DNA of 64,000 nucleotides, taken from Hysterangium stoloniferum. Taxonomy: Eukaryota; Basidiomycota; Agaricomycetes; Hysterangiales; Hysterangiaceae. The notes beneath the pieces are model-generated. The model had not been told where the DNA came from and did not search any database. It worked only from the letters and a program-made list of their open reading frames with translations. The DNA lies in contig WHVD01000004.1 in assembly GCA_015178975.1 (NCBI GenBank), forward strand, positions 124,001 through 188,000, read 5' to 3'. Below are positions 24,112 to 34,915 of the stretch, piece after piece (positions within the stretch are counted from its first letter, which is position 1; every line of letters begins with the position of its first letter). The translations under genes and the position numbers were made by a program.

Positions 24112-24129
24112 AGTGTACTGATTTGAGAG

Positions 24130-25355
24130 TGTAATGTATTCAGGGGATTCTCTTAGATAGCTCAATATATGCTATAGTGTCACAGAGCTTCAACAATAAA
24201 ACAAGCAAAGGTCCAGTAATTTAAATACTGATAGATTAATGAGCTGCGCTATTAAGCTTAAACAACTCAAATCAATGCTTATTTTGATTATTGAAAGGTT
24301 CAATAGAACTGTGTATGACTCTTTTAGCAAATACAAGAACTATTCCTTGAGAATAGGGGCTGGAAGCTGAATATATGCACAGTAACTTGGCAGAGACTTG
24401 ATATAAGAGCTTCGGATTCTTGTATGCTTATTTGTAACTATTAACAGTTATTTAACAAGGTGTTAAATAATTTATTAATAGAGAAAATAATTTGTATTGG
24501 ATTATCTGAGTGCTTGTACTTGATTAATTCAATAAACTTAGGGCTGGGCCTTGAATAATCTAGTATTGGCAGGGAATTTCAGTAAGGATACTTAGATACT
24601 TATTAGGTTTATTATCTAATTAATAAGCCTAAAGGGTAGCTGTGAGGCTGGGGGAACTTAGATGATTAGCTAAGTTCAAGAGTTGCTGACAAAGATTCAA
24701 GATGCTGCAAGTGTAGGTGCTTGCAGTGAGTGTATCAGACTAAGGCTATTATTGTCCTTAGGATGATGAGGTAAGCTTCTGTGCTGTACTGTAAAATATG
24801 TGTGAGATAGATCATTTTATTGGAAACTTGGCCCTCCTTATATACATTTTGATAACTCAATGATTAGCTAACTATTTAGTTTATGAGGTCATTAGTTAGA
24901 TCATAATGACCTCATATTCTACTCATTATTTACCCTTTATTTATCATGTGATTCCCTTCTCTGAGACAAGGGTTCTAACCTCTTGCTTGAACATGAAGGT
25001 TCAAGGCCGCGGTCCCGGGACGGAAGCAAACGATGAGTCGGCGGAATCTAATAATGACTCGGGTAGTCACATTCGTGACTTGTGTGACTCGGGTAGTCAC
25101 ATCCGTGACTTGTGTGACATCCCGACACCGGAGGCTTATCTAATAAGTCACATGACTTCAAAAATGCGCAAACTGGGCTGTAGCAAGGTGCTGAAAGGTA
25201 ATAACTAAGTAAATAAAATATAAATAATTAGTTAAAAGGAATAGAGCCTTATATTTCACAATAAAAATATAATAAAAATACAATAAATTCAAGCAAATAT
25301 TAAAAAATTCAAAGAAAATTAAGAGAAAATTATGAGATAAAGCTGATACCTCACA
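24130..25355. repeat. 1226-bp solo LTR nested in Gypsy-D
   Basis: It begins TGTAATGTATTC and ends GATACCTCACA. It is flanked by the perfect 5-bp duplication GAGAG (24125-24129, 25356-25360). The uninterrupted sequence is present in Gypsy-F (about 62780-62815). It is AT-rich with no credible gene; a 100-codon open stretch near 24906-25208 looks fortuitous. It contains a 30-bp tandem duplication at 25056-25115. Its ends differ from every other LTR in the window, so it belongs to an element family with no internal part here. Confidence 0.88.
25056..25115. repeat. 30-bp tandem duplication in the solo LTR
   Basis: Two adjacent copies of a unit starting GACTCGGGTAGTCACAT begin at 25056 and 25086 and differ at one base. 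Each unit holds an inverted motif, AGTCAC and GTGACT. Tandem blocks of this kind in LTRs can be enhancer elements; that role is inference. Confidence 0.7.
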
Positions 25356-25536
25356 GAGAGGTTGACGTGGAGGGAAGAGATAGGGGGAAGAAAATTTTCT
25401 TTAGCAGATTTACATATTTTATATTAATTTCAAGCCCCACTCAGTTACTGACGTGAAAGGCCGAGGGGGATGAAAGTGGGGGGTAGAGTTAGAAGTAAAT
25501 AAACAGTGTTGTTGTCGTAAAAATGTGAAATGATCA

Positions 25537-28500
25537 TTAGATTTGATAAATAGTCTTGTAAGCTCTCAGAAGAGCGGGAGCGTTACAAAGGTCATTGCCG
25601 TTTAACCAGGTGCCCTCCTCTGGTCCATATCCTTTCCATCGAACTTGGAAAAAGAGTCGATTTCGGTGCTTTTTGTGCCCTACTATAGCTTCTACTTTGT
25701 ACTCCTCATCGTTACGATTGAGTTCTCGAGGATTCTCAAGTAGCTCCCTGGATCTGAATTCCTTAGGGGAGAGATGGTACCTTTTAAGATGGTCTCAATT
25801 AATCACTGGGTGTAATTGATATTCTGAGGGAATGCGGAGTCGAAAGACTTGAGGATTGATCTTCTCCAAGACTTCAAACAGCCCTATCTGTCTTTGTATA
25901 AGTTTCCTTCCGGGTCCCTTGGCTTCGACGAGCTCGCTCTTATTGTAGCTGCGAGCTTGCATTTCTTGTGCTCATGCAATCGAATCCCACACTACTTGTC
26001 GATGGTTTTCCAATTCTAAGATCCATTGGTCGGCTACAGGGCTATCCGATAATTCTCTGGGAACCACAGGGTCATCCCCTCCTAGACAGCAAGACATTTC
26101 TCTCGGTAAGTAGCCCATAAGCAAAAAGGCCGGCGCATAGCTTGTTGAGCTTTGAACTGTCAAATTGTAGGTATGAGCCACCACTTGGGTCCATTTGGAC
26201 CATTCCTCCTTCGAAGAAGCACAGTACGCTCTGAGCATTTGCTCCACGATAGCATTGGCATTCTCTGTTTGACCATCGGTTTGAGGGTGGTGGGACAAGG
26301 ATACTGCAAGGGCACTTCCGTATACCTTGCAGACCTCTCTCCAGAACCTACAGGTCCACCTCTTGTCTCGATCACAGATTATCCTTGAAGGTAGACTGAA
26401 AGGAGCGGCCACTTTATTCACGAAGATTCGCGTGAATCCCTCTGCGGATAGATCTGAAGTGGTGGGTTCACAAATTAAGAAACACGTGAGTTTATCCACG
26501 GCAACGAAGATGGCTGAATAAGCACTCTCTGTAGAAGGAGGCAATCCGGTAATCAGGTCCATCGAGACAACCTCAAACAGCCTTAGGGGTACATCTGCGG
26601 GTCAAAGAGCTCCTTGTCGAGCAGAATGATTGACCTTAGTTTTCTGGCATATGTCACAGCTGTGAGCATACGCCACGCAGTCGTGCAACATCCTCGGCCA
26701 GAAGAAACGATCTTTCATCAGCTTAAAGAGTCTGTGGCCACCTGCATGAGCTCCTTCGAAGGGGTTATCATGTATCAGCTTGAGTATGGTCGACATCATG
26801 CTGCTAGGAATGCAGATTCGACTTTTCCAGTCCGAATCTCGAAAGAACAATAACTTATTCTTGCCGATGAAATAATGCGAAGGAGTAGCTACCATGTTTG
26901 GAGAAATGGGATCGGCGGCGTAATGATTTCTGAAGGCAGGATCTTTCTGGTATCCATCGCGAAGTTCCTTAGCGTAATTTCCGTCGATCTCTATAAGCAA
27001 TTGTGGATTCGAAAGAGTAAAATTCACCTCATCGGTTTCATCATTTCTGGGGAGGTTGTGCAAGTCCCATTTCATTTGGGGGACCTCTTCCATGGTTCCA
27101 ACTGGTTCAACTAACTCATGATGAGTGAGAAAGGCAGCCTTTTCCGCTGGTTTGTTCTCCCATAACGTCTCTTCGTCGTTCCGGTTGTAAGAATCTGCCA
27201 CAATTGGTAAGAGGTCGTCTCTCGTGGGGCTAGCACAGTCAGGTACTCGAGGAAGTCTAGACAGTGGGTCAACATTGCTGTGTATCCATCCCACTTTATG
27301 TAGGATTTCCAGACCGGGGTATGCAGCGTATACTGCCCCCCCATGCGGCCAGTCGACAATTAGTATTCTTGTAGGACCTGGCCCATTGTAACGCCACATG
27401 GTCAGTGATCAAAAGGATATGTTCTCCCTCAATAAAGGGCTGCAAATGGACTAATCCTTCTTTAGCAGCTAACGCTTCTCGCTCTGTGGCTGAGTAGTTA
27501 CATTCTGCTTTCTTGAGCATACGGCTCCAATAGGTGATAACACATTCGACCGTGACACTGGTGTCATCAAAATATGCAGCCCAGGAATCCGTCCAAGTGA
27601 ATTCCAGCTCCTTGGTTTTATAATGAGTAACAAAAATGGGCACATCTCGTGATTGATCAAAGGCTGTTCTTGCTTGAGCATAAATTTTCGTATCCTTTAG
27701 GTCCTTAAGAGTCATTTTCTGTATTTGTTGGAGACAACATCCTAGCGCGAAGTCTGAAGCGTCTGTGTATAACTGATAAGGCATGCCACTCGCGGGATGG
27801 CCGAGTACTGGAGCTGAACTCAATGCAACCTTGATGTCTTCAAAAGCTCGAGCATGTTCGGAATCCCAATTCCAACGAACTCCCTTTTTTAAGAGGTTGA
27901 AGAGTGGAGCAACCGTCCAGGAGTAAAATGGTATGTACACAGAGAAGTACAGAACCATCCCTAGAAAACGTTGAAGATCTGCTATTTTAGAAGGCGTAGC
28001 TAATTCTAATATAGTGGCGACCTTTTCTTGATGGGTCGAAAAGCCGAGTCTAGACACCTTATGTCCTAATAGTAGAATCGAATTATACCCCATGTAGCAC
28101 TTTTTAGGCGAGAGGGTGATTCCCACTGTAATTATGGCTTGTAGAACCTGGTCTAAATGCTCTAGATGATTGTCCCATGTCTTAGAAAAGATCACGATGT
28201 CATCAATATATACTAGGCAGAATATCCATAAGTAAGGTGCAAGTACAGTTTGCATAACCCTTTGGAATATAGAAGGTCCATTACGAAGTCCAAAGGGCAT
28301 TCTCCTGAATTGCCACAGTCCTTGATGGGATCTGAAGGCGGTCGTCAGCTTGTCTTCCTCTAGCATTTCAAGTTGGGTAAAACCGGCTAGTGCATCGAAG
28401 GAAGATAAGATGTTGGATCCCGAGAGCGCTTGCATGATTTCTGACTTGTGTGGCAGTGGAAATTCGTCGGGAACTGTTAGGCTGTTCAACTTTCTATAGT

Positions 28501-30450
28501 CAATCACTACTCGTGGTTTCCCGTTGCAATAGACGACAAAGGCTGGCACCCCCCAAGGACTCTTGGACGGTTCGATTACCCCCTGTTGGAACCAAGTATC
28601 CATTTGTTCATCGATGACTTTCCTATTAGCTGGGGAGGTTGGAAACATTGACATTGAAATAGGTTGCATGCCCTCTTTCAACAGAACATTGACCTTGACA
28701 TCTACTTGTCCTAAATGCCTGTCTACTCCAAAGGCTAGGACATTCCTAGTTAATACCGACTCCAAGCGGGAGGAGATGTCAGTAGGGATGTCAGGTCCTA
28801 AGTTAACCAGCTTATGCAGATCTTCCGCACAAAACGTTTCCGTGGTGGCAACCTCTGACGTTTTGGGGCCTGCCGGGTCGAAATTGTCTGCGAGTTCTCA
28901 TTCTGGGGGCAGTCCGGAAGATTGAGGATTGAGGATACACTCCTCTTCTATTCTTGATAGACTTTCAATGAGATGGGCGATCTTAGTTGCCGTTGACTGC
29001 ATTGATGCCTTCTCAGTTGAAGATCTAGGCGTCTGGGCCCATTTGTCCGCGTCGTGAATTAATCCAACGGTTTCCCCTCGTCTAATGATTCTTGGCATCA
29101 GAGAGGGATTAGCGAGAGGTATCGTGGCGTATTCTCTAGAGATGGCAGTGGTAGGAGCAGCTAGTATACTCCCATCGTCGTTCTGTAAGACAACTCCCTC
29201 GACTATCCATTGGTCACCAATAAGATCTCCCACAAAAATTGGTACTAATTGAGCCAATTCTGGTTCTATAGTACAATCCTGCAGGGCCCGTGCGACTCTT
29301 TCAGTACGCACTCCTTTGTCTGGTTTGGAAGTCAATTCGGGTGAGTCATTGGGTAGTTCCTCAAGGGGGATCTTGCTAATCGAGAAGGCTAAAGGCTGCG
29401 GCTCCTTGGAAGAACTGGCTGGGATAGATCCCACTCTCCCTGGCAAAATCAATCTAGAGCCCAGCGGTTGGTCTCGCAGTGTCCCGATCTCATAGTTCAC
29501 GTGAAAGTCTTCTCCAAGAAGAATTGGGACGGTCATACCTCGGACAACATACGTTTCGGCGGTAAATTTAAGGAGCATACCGGTGTCGTCCTCGAGATAA
29601 ATGGGGACGTTGACGTATCCTAATACTTTGGCATTACCAGTAAGTTGTACAAGGTGCAGCTTGAGTCCTTGCTTGAGCTTGGGGTGGTCCTCTAGTTCCT
29701 TATAGAAGTCCTCCGAAATTAAGGAGAGGTCGGCCCCAGCATCCAGCCTGATTTTAATAGGATCAGAGGTTTCTGAGTTCCCTACGCATCCGTAGACCTG
29801 TAATGCCGAAATCCCAATACTGGAATATCCACTTGGAAGGTCCCTTCTGCAATAGATAATAGTCGAATCCTCCTTCATAAGCCGACTGGATCGAGGGTAT
29901 TGAACTCTAGGTCTTTTGCTTTCTTTTCTTGTAGCCAGTTTGATGTTCCTCCTGAGGCGTCTACCGTTAGGTACCTTGGGAGTAGCATTCAAAATAGAGT
30001 TGTCTGCTTCAGAGTCTGACTCATCGCAAGGAATTAAGTTAGGTAATTGTCCTGGGTCGAAGGGGAAGCTCTCCTCCTCCGATCCCTCTGACTCAGAGGG
30101 GTCGTCTATAATGTAGGTCTGACTTATTTCCTTAGATCGGTTCGCAAATGCTTCCTCGTCGACGATTTCCTCAATGGTGGGAGGTTCAGGTCACGATAAA
30201 ACTCTCGTCTCAGTCAGACCTCTCCGGTTCTGACGATGAGCGTCTAGCCAGTCTCCTTTCTCGAGAAAATCACAGTCTGATATAGAAACATAGACTTGCA
30301 ATGCCTCGTTCTCATTTGAAGATGCATTCATGTCTGAAACGATGTCGTCCTCTGACTGAGGAAGGTAGACAGAAATGAAAATCGATTCCTCATCAATGTT
30401 ATGTACTTGTCCCTGTATGCTTAATCCATAAACTGTTTCATAAGCCCTTT
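25537..30450 (-). pseudogene. pol: Gypsy-D pol (protease to chromodomain), near-intact
   Basis: In order: retropepsin motif RLDAGADLSLIS (about 29725-29765) and RT with YIDDIVIFS (about 28190-28220). RNase H has LYTDASDFALGCC (27727-27780), and the integrase zinc motif HHCC is at about 26640-26770. The DDE core runs from MDLITGLPPS (26562) through ICDRDKRW to HPQTDGQTEN (about 26260-26290). The GPY/F region is near 25880, and the chromodomain runs to the stop at 25537. Breaks are TGA at 30191-30193 (Arg in sisters), TGA near 28898 (Trp in Gypsy-A), an extra C at about 27336-27342, TGA at 26602-26604 and TGA at 25972-25974 (Arg in sisters). Gag and Pol share one frame up to the C-run. Confidence 0.9.
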
Positions 30451-33103
30451 GATCCTCCGCCTTCTCCATTGGGTTCTGCGCAGAACATTTGTTAATAGAG
30501 ACATAGTGTGACATCCTGCCCGCGTGAGGGCAGTCGATCTTAAAATGCTCTAAACTCCCGCAAATCCAACACTCCTTCGGGGGTTTGGCAACACTTTTCT
30601 TGTCACTTCGTTTGAAAAAGAACTTGCCGTGTTTCTTACCCTGTTTCATGTTTGATCTCCTAGGGACGGTTCTATCCTCGAGTTCGCCGAGGAGGACGTG
30701 ACCTCGATTAGTGGGGTTGATTCCTTCAGAGTGTTCTTCCTCATGCCAGGGATCCGACTCGTCTTGCTCGGCGATCATGACTCTGGGTTTCTGGAACCGA
30801 TAACACTCTTGATGTGTTTGAACCCAAGCATTAATCAGAGCCTCTTGCAAATTGTTCACATAAGTCTGCAGGCTCATGATGTCGTCAATAGGTTGTCCTT
30901 GTAGAAGGTAAAGCCATTCCGTGGGCAGTGTCAGGATGAGTCTGTGCATTTCGTCCTTTCAGTTTGGTGGAACCCATACAGGAATCGATAGAGCTTTTCC
31001 CCTCCACTGAATGTAATGAATGGGTGTCTCACAATTGTGACCGGCTTGTCGAAATTTCATGGCTTCCCATTCTAGAGCTAAGAATTCGCGCCAACGAGTT
31101 CCAAGTAATCCCTCTATGATGCCCCAAAGAAATGATCCATGAGATCGACTGAATTCAGTGCGATGTTCACAGTCTAGGGTGCTCCACCATATCTTGGCAT
31201 CACCGGTAAGTCGTCTTGGCAGAGCGACTCCCAACAATGTACTCATGGAGTCTGAGATCTCCGAGAGACTCATAATATCCATGATGTAGTCCAACACCTT
31301 GGGTTGAGTCCCATCATATTCGGGAAGGTCTGACCATTTTATCTTGATGTCCTTGGTGTTAAGAGCGATCCTTTTATCCTTAGGTAAGTCATCGATAGGC
31401 GCGCTGGCTCAAGGCTGCATTGGAGCTTGAAAGGGAGAGTTAGGTACTCTACCGTGATGCCCCCCACGTCCCGAATTCCCTCCATAGTTTGAGGCACTAG
31501 AACTCCTGGATGAATCACTAGGGGGTCCTCCTGATGGCAGAAAGGGGTTCAAGACGATCGGCAGGGAATGGCAGAGATTAACTGGATTCAGCGATCCTCG
31601 ACCAGCAACTTGACCAGCTATACCCTTGCTGAATGCAGTAGAGAAGGACAGTCGACCCCTGTTGGCAACTGATCGATTCCTAAATTCCCTCCATAGTTTG
31701 AGGCACTAGAACTCCCGGATAAATCACTAGGGGGTCCTCCTGATGGCAGAAAGGGGTTCAAGGAGATCGGCAGGGAATGGCGGGGATTAACTGGATTCAG
31801 CGATCCTCGACCAGCAACTTGACCAGCTATACCCTCGCTGAATGCAGTAGAGAAGGACAGTCGACCCCTGTTGGCAACTGATCGATTCCTAGTCGCAGTT
31901 TGCTCATTACCGACATTAGAATTACCCGGAATTTGTTCGAACACAACGCGAGAGCGGTGAATTCCTTGATGGGGGATAGGGCTAGGTTCCGTCGTGATTT
32001 CTCTCTCGATTTCGACCGTATTCAAAGGTCGACTGTCAACGAGGCTGGGGTTGATAAAGGGGAGTGCAGATTTCCATTCCCTTTTCCTGAACACGGTCTG
32101 CAACTTGCATCCTCATATCTGATGGGAAGTCTTGCAAAATAATGGGACGATTGAGCGAATGAAGGAAACGAGTGTCGGGAGACCCATTCAGGGTACGAAC
32201 AAACGAACTAGTTGTGGAGATGGGTGAATCGGGTACCTGGATGGAATCACCATAAGGGTAGAGCACTTCCAAAACCATCTTATCAAGTCTCCTCTGATTT
32301 CACCTTAACTGGCCCCTTAAAGTAAAATATGCAAATGAAGAGTTTTGAGTGATCTCGTTAAGAGACTCCTCCAACATCCGGATGTATATATACTGGTAGT
32401 CAACCTTGGAGACGATGTGATCCCCACCGAGTAGGACGTGAAGGATTTGCAACGCATCATTGTGTGTGCGCAGCGCTTCGAGAAATAAAGAGAAGACTTC
32501 TTGTTTAAGAATCGTCCTTCCTCCTTCCATAACCGAAGTAACCTCACTTGACCATTCAGGAATCGAGCGGGTCAGATCCTCAAGGGTTCCAGGTCGCGCG
32601 AATAGATCCCACGCCGATAAAATGGCCTGATAACGACCTAACCAGACTGCTACAGTCACCGGTAAAACAGGGTAATCCGTATTGTACTCCTCCACGAAGG
32701 GAGTAACCTGATCCGCTGGGATTCGATCAGTGTAGTACGCATCCCATTGTACGTCGATGGGCTGAGTGTAGACCATATGACCCCCGAAGAATTGCTTAAG
32801 GATGACCTGCCTAGGTGGGAACGAGAGAATGGGTTCAGGAGCACGGGTAGTCTCCACATTAGCTCCAGGAATGTTCAACTGCCCAGTTGACGGATGTTCT
32901 TCATGTGGACTTGGGGGGGCATCCGTTGACGGTCAAGCTGCTGCTCCGGGGGAACTTCCAGGAGGAACTGGTTTTTGAAAAGTCAATGAAGACTTCCTCA
33001 TGGTGACATTACGAGTTGGTTCCAGACTTGCAGGTCTTTGACAAGGTTTTGAACTACTCGGGGTCATCGAAGATCTCGGCGTTTGGTTCTTGCCAGTGGT
33101 CAT
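30451..33103 (-). pseudogene. gag: Gypsy-D gag
   Basis: The start at 33103 (MTTGKNQTPRSS) follows a leader of about 80 bp after the primer-binding site. It has the unrecognised N-terminal region (PPRQVILKQFFGGHMVY onward, 32820-32040), then a Ser/Pro/Gly linker with a 209-bp tandem duplication (31474-31891). The capsid region is at about 31340-30830, and the CCHC knuckle CWICGSLEHFKIDC at about 30530-30575. A frame change near 32040-32100, one extra base near 31000 and a TGA at 32933-32935 interrupt it. It forms the particle that houses reverse transcription. Confidence 0.87.
31474..31891 (-). repeat. 209-bp direct tandem duplication in Gypsy-D gag
   Basis: AATTCCCTCCATAGTTTGAG begins at 31474 and again at 31683. 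The units are nearly identical over 209 bp. Because 209 is not a multiple of three, it shifts the Gag frame. The other Gypsy copies have a single unit. Confidence 0.9.
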
Positions 33104-33163
33104 TTATGTGCTTAGAAGCTAATAGTCGTAAAGTATCATTTTTTTCTTCATAGGGAAAGATTG

Positions 33164-33181
33164 GTCCGGCCCAGATCACCA
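33164..33181 (-). other. Gypsy-D primer-binding site
   Basis: Minus-strand TGGTGATCTGGGCC lies one base inside the end of the 5' LTR. Confidence 0.7.
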
Positions 33182-33182
33182 C

Positions 33183-33816
33183 TGTGAAGAGTGGTGGAAG
33201 TTCTAACCATTCTATATATGAAGAATATCGACCGTTTAGGTATGACACTAAGATGTATCGACTGTCTAAGTCTAATACAGTCTGGATGTGTATTGACTAC
33301 TTAGTTCAATACAGTAGAAAGAAGTAGCTATCTAGAGTAACGTAGAGAGCTAGAACGAATGAGTAGAATCAACTGTTAAGTGCGATTCTGAATGACTGCT
33401 TGAGTGTCAAGCAGAGTAACTAGAGAGTTGAATAATAGAGTAGCGTGGATGTAGTCCATGCGGGTTGAGATAAGGATTGAGTTTCGACTGGTACAGTTCG
33501 AAACTCTGATTGAGTAGATGGCTAAAACCCGTCTGTGACGGTCGAGATGATACACCAATCACAGCTTACAGGACACTAACAGGTGTCTGGGTAAGTTGTG
33601 GTTGCGGTGTAAAAAGTGTCTGAGTTTCAACTACGGGCACTAGAATACATAAGTCTGGCGTGTATGTGCCCACAAGAGTTGATGTACCACATACATAGGA
33701 CGTCGAACTAATTATAAATGTATAATAAATTAGAGAGAAAACAGAAATAATAAAGGAAATATAGTAAGAGCTCATCCAACTATATTTCCTGAGTGTATTT
33801 CGCCGTACCTCTCACA
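33183..33816 (-). repeat. Gypsy-D 5' LTR
   Basis: This 634-bp LTR has the same ends as the 3' LTR. The target duplication CTACC follows at 33817-33821. Confidence 0.95.
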
Positions 33817-33821
33817 CTACC

Positions 33822-34083
33822 TTTATAGGTAGCTGAGATGTTACCCTTGACACCTCTCACTATTCGATGTCTGGGTTGTTACGAGGTGGTGTCTGCTGGG
33901 TAAAAAGTGTCTCTCTTCTGGTGCCGAGTGCACCCACAGGTATACACAAAGCTTCGAACTAAGAAATAAAGGTATGCTCGAAAAGTATAAGGAATTAAAG
34001 AAAGGAAACAATACTAGATAATAATGTAGTATAATATGTCTAATATTTAACAGCCTGATCATGATATATGCATACCCTTCACA
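33822..34083 (-). repeat. Gypsy-C 5' LTR, outer part
   Basis: It continues the LTR interrupted at 21015 and matches the last 260 or so bases of 10142-10778, ending ACCCTTCACA. CGTAA follows at 34084-34088. Confidence 0.92.
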
Positions 34084-34088
34084 CGTAA

Positions 34089-34307
34089 CCTTGAAACACA
34101 ATGTTCCAATACCTCTGGCATGAATATAAGCACCATTTGCCGTTTGGATTTTCTTCAGATTTTTATATGCCATAAACTCATGAAAGTCACACATACTTGG
34201 CACATAATGTCCTGATGCTGCGGAATCCAGGAAATATTTATGTGGCACACTCTCCTTGCTCAGGAAAAATGTGGATTCGACGGTGGTAAACATTCCCCTA
34301 CTTGCAC
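34089..34307 (-). pseudogene. pol: Copia-B pol, part 1 (protease)
   Basis: Minus-strand coding carries the Copia protease motif FLDSAASGHYVP and downstream IQTANGAYIHARGIGTLCF. It stops at the Gypsy-C insertion point; the next codons (HITEHGLEFIGKIPNVEW) are at 10141 and below. Upstream of SASRGMFTTVEST the sequence runs into the repeat at 34308, so gag and the 5' LTR of this Copia element are missing. Confidence 0.85.
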
Positions 34308-34771
34308 TCCCAGCCTCAGCGCGTGATGGGGAGAGTCCTCCCACAGACCACTAGTCTCGTGTTCCTACAATGCCATTTTCCTGAAAGTCCTATCCCACAC
34401 TCTGAGACACCCTTCATCGATCGCGGGTGGCATCGCCGTGATTAGAAGTTCCTAAATATATTTCACAGTGCTAGGCCCAGACAAAATTGCCCACACTGTC
34501 TTTCTAAATGTAGTAGTTACAACTCATAATCCGCTCTCCCTTGCTCAGGTAAATATATACTTTACCAGCTTAATTTTATAGATAAGGAGAATCCGAATAT
34601 CAATGCTGCACACGAACTAAGTCTGCCACTCCGTTTATTTCATATCAGTAGCAAGAAGAAAGCCTCGTGTGTTATTGATCAAACCATCTGAATGAGCACT
34701 TGCAGCAATAATGATAAATAAAAACTAGTTGAAGAAATGACTATTTGGAACAAACACTGTATATCAGTATT
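34308..34771. repeat. dispersed repeat, copy 1 (partner at 46452)
   Basis: About 465 bp from CCTCAGCGCGTGATGGGGAG onward match 46452-46917 in direct orientation at high identity, with small indels. No domain is recognised, and the longest frame in the partner is broken here by a 4-base difference near 34383. Copia-B is truncated at its left edge. Beyond it, 34772-34915 is unassigned flank. Confidence 0.85.
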
Positions 34772-34915
34772 AAGTCCCCTTAACTCCGATATTTTAAGCC
34801 TTTTGGTGTTAAAATTTGCTATTCGCTTAAAATTGGGATAGTGCAGGATAGTGTAAGATCATTCCTTGGATGCTGCCGCGAACGCACTCAAACACCCACA
34901 TTGTCGTGTCCTAAA

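Larger units (their letters stand above)
21016..33816 (-). mobile_element. Gypsy-D, full-length LTR retrotransposon
   Basis: The most complete element in the window. It has two 634-bp LTRs (21016-21649, 33183-33816), a primer-binding site, gag-pol, ORF3, a polypurine tract and the target duplication CTACC (21011-21015, 33817-33821). It inserted into the 5' LTR of Gypsy-C. It contains a nested 1226-bp solo LTR and is about 11.6 kb without it. Coding damage is light: a few TGA codons in place of Arg or Trp, one extra base near 31000, and one extra C in a run at about 27336-27342. In the first 300 or so aligned LTR bases I count roughly 18 differences, mainly transitions, so it is not a recent insertion. 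Confidence 0.95.
10142..34083 (-). mobile_element. Gypsy-C, LTR retrotransposon carrying Gypsy-D inside its 5' LTR
   Basis: The outer span of a minus-strand element bounded by its 3' LTR (10142-10778) and split 5' LTR (20639-21015 plus 33822-34083). It is flanked by the perfect target duplication CGTAA at 10137-10141 and 34084-34088, both in Copia-B sequence. Without the nested Gypsy-D it is about 11.1 kb, long for a Ty3/Gypsy element. It encodes Gag-Pol and ORF3, all broken. Its protein sequence differs clearly from the A/D/F subfamily, for example ISIEEGYIKKFLEGY in the integrase linker. Confidence 0.93.

Noticed and set aside
25056-25115. CRISPR-like repeat
   Set aside because: Only two adjacent 30-bp units without spacers, inside a fungal LTR.
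24906-25208. 100-codon open frame inside the solo LTR
   Set aside because: It lies wholly within an LTR bounded by a target duplication, contains the 30-bp repeat, and resembles no protein.
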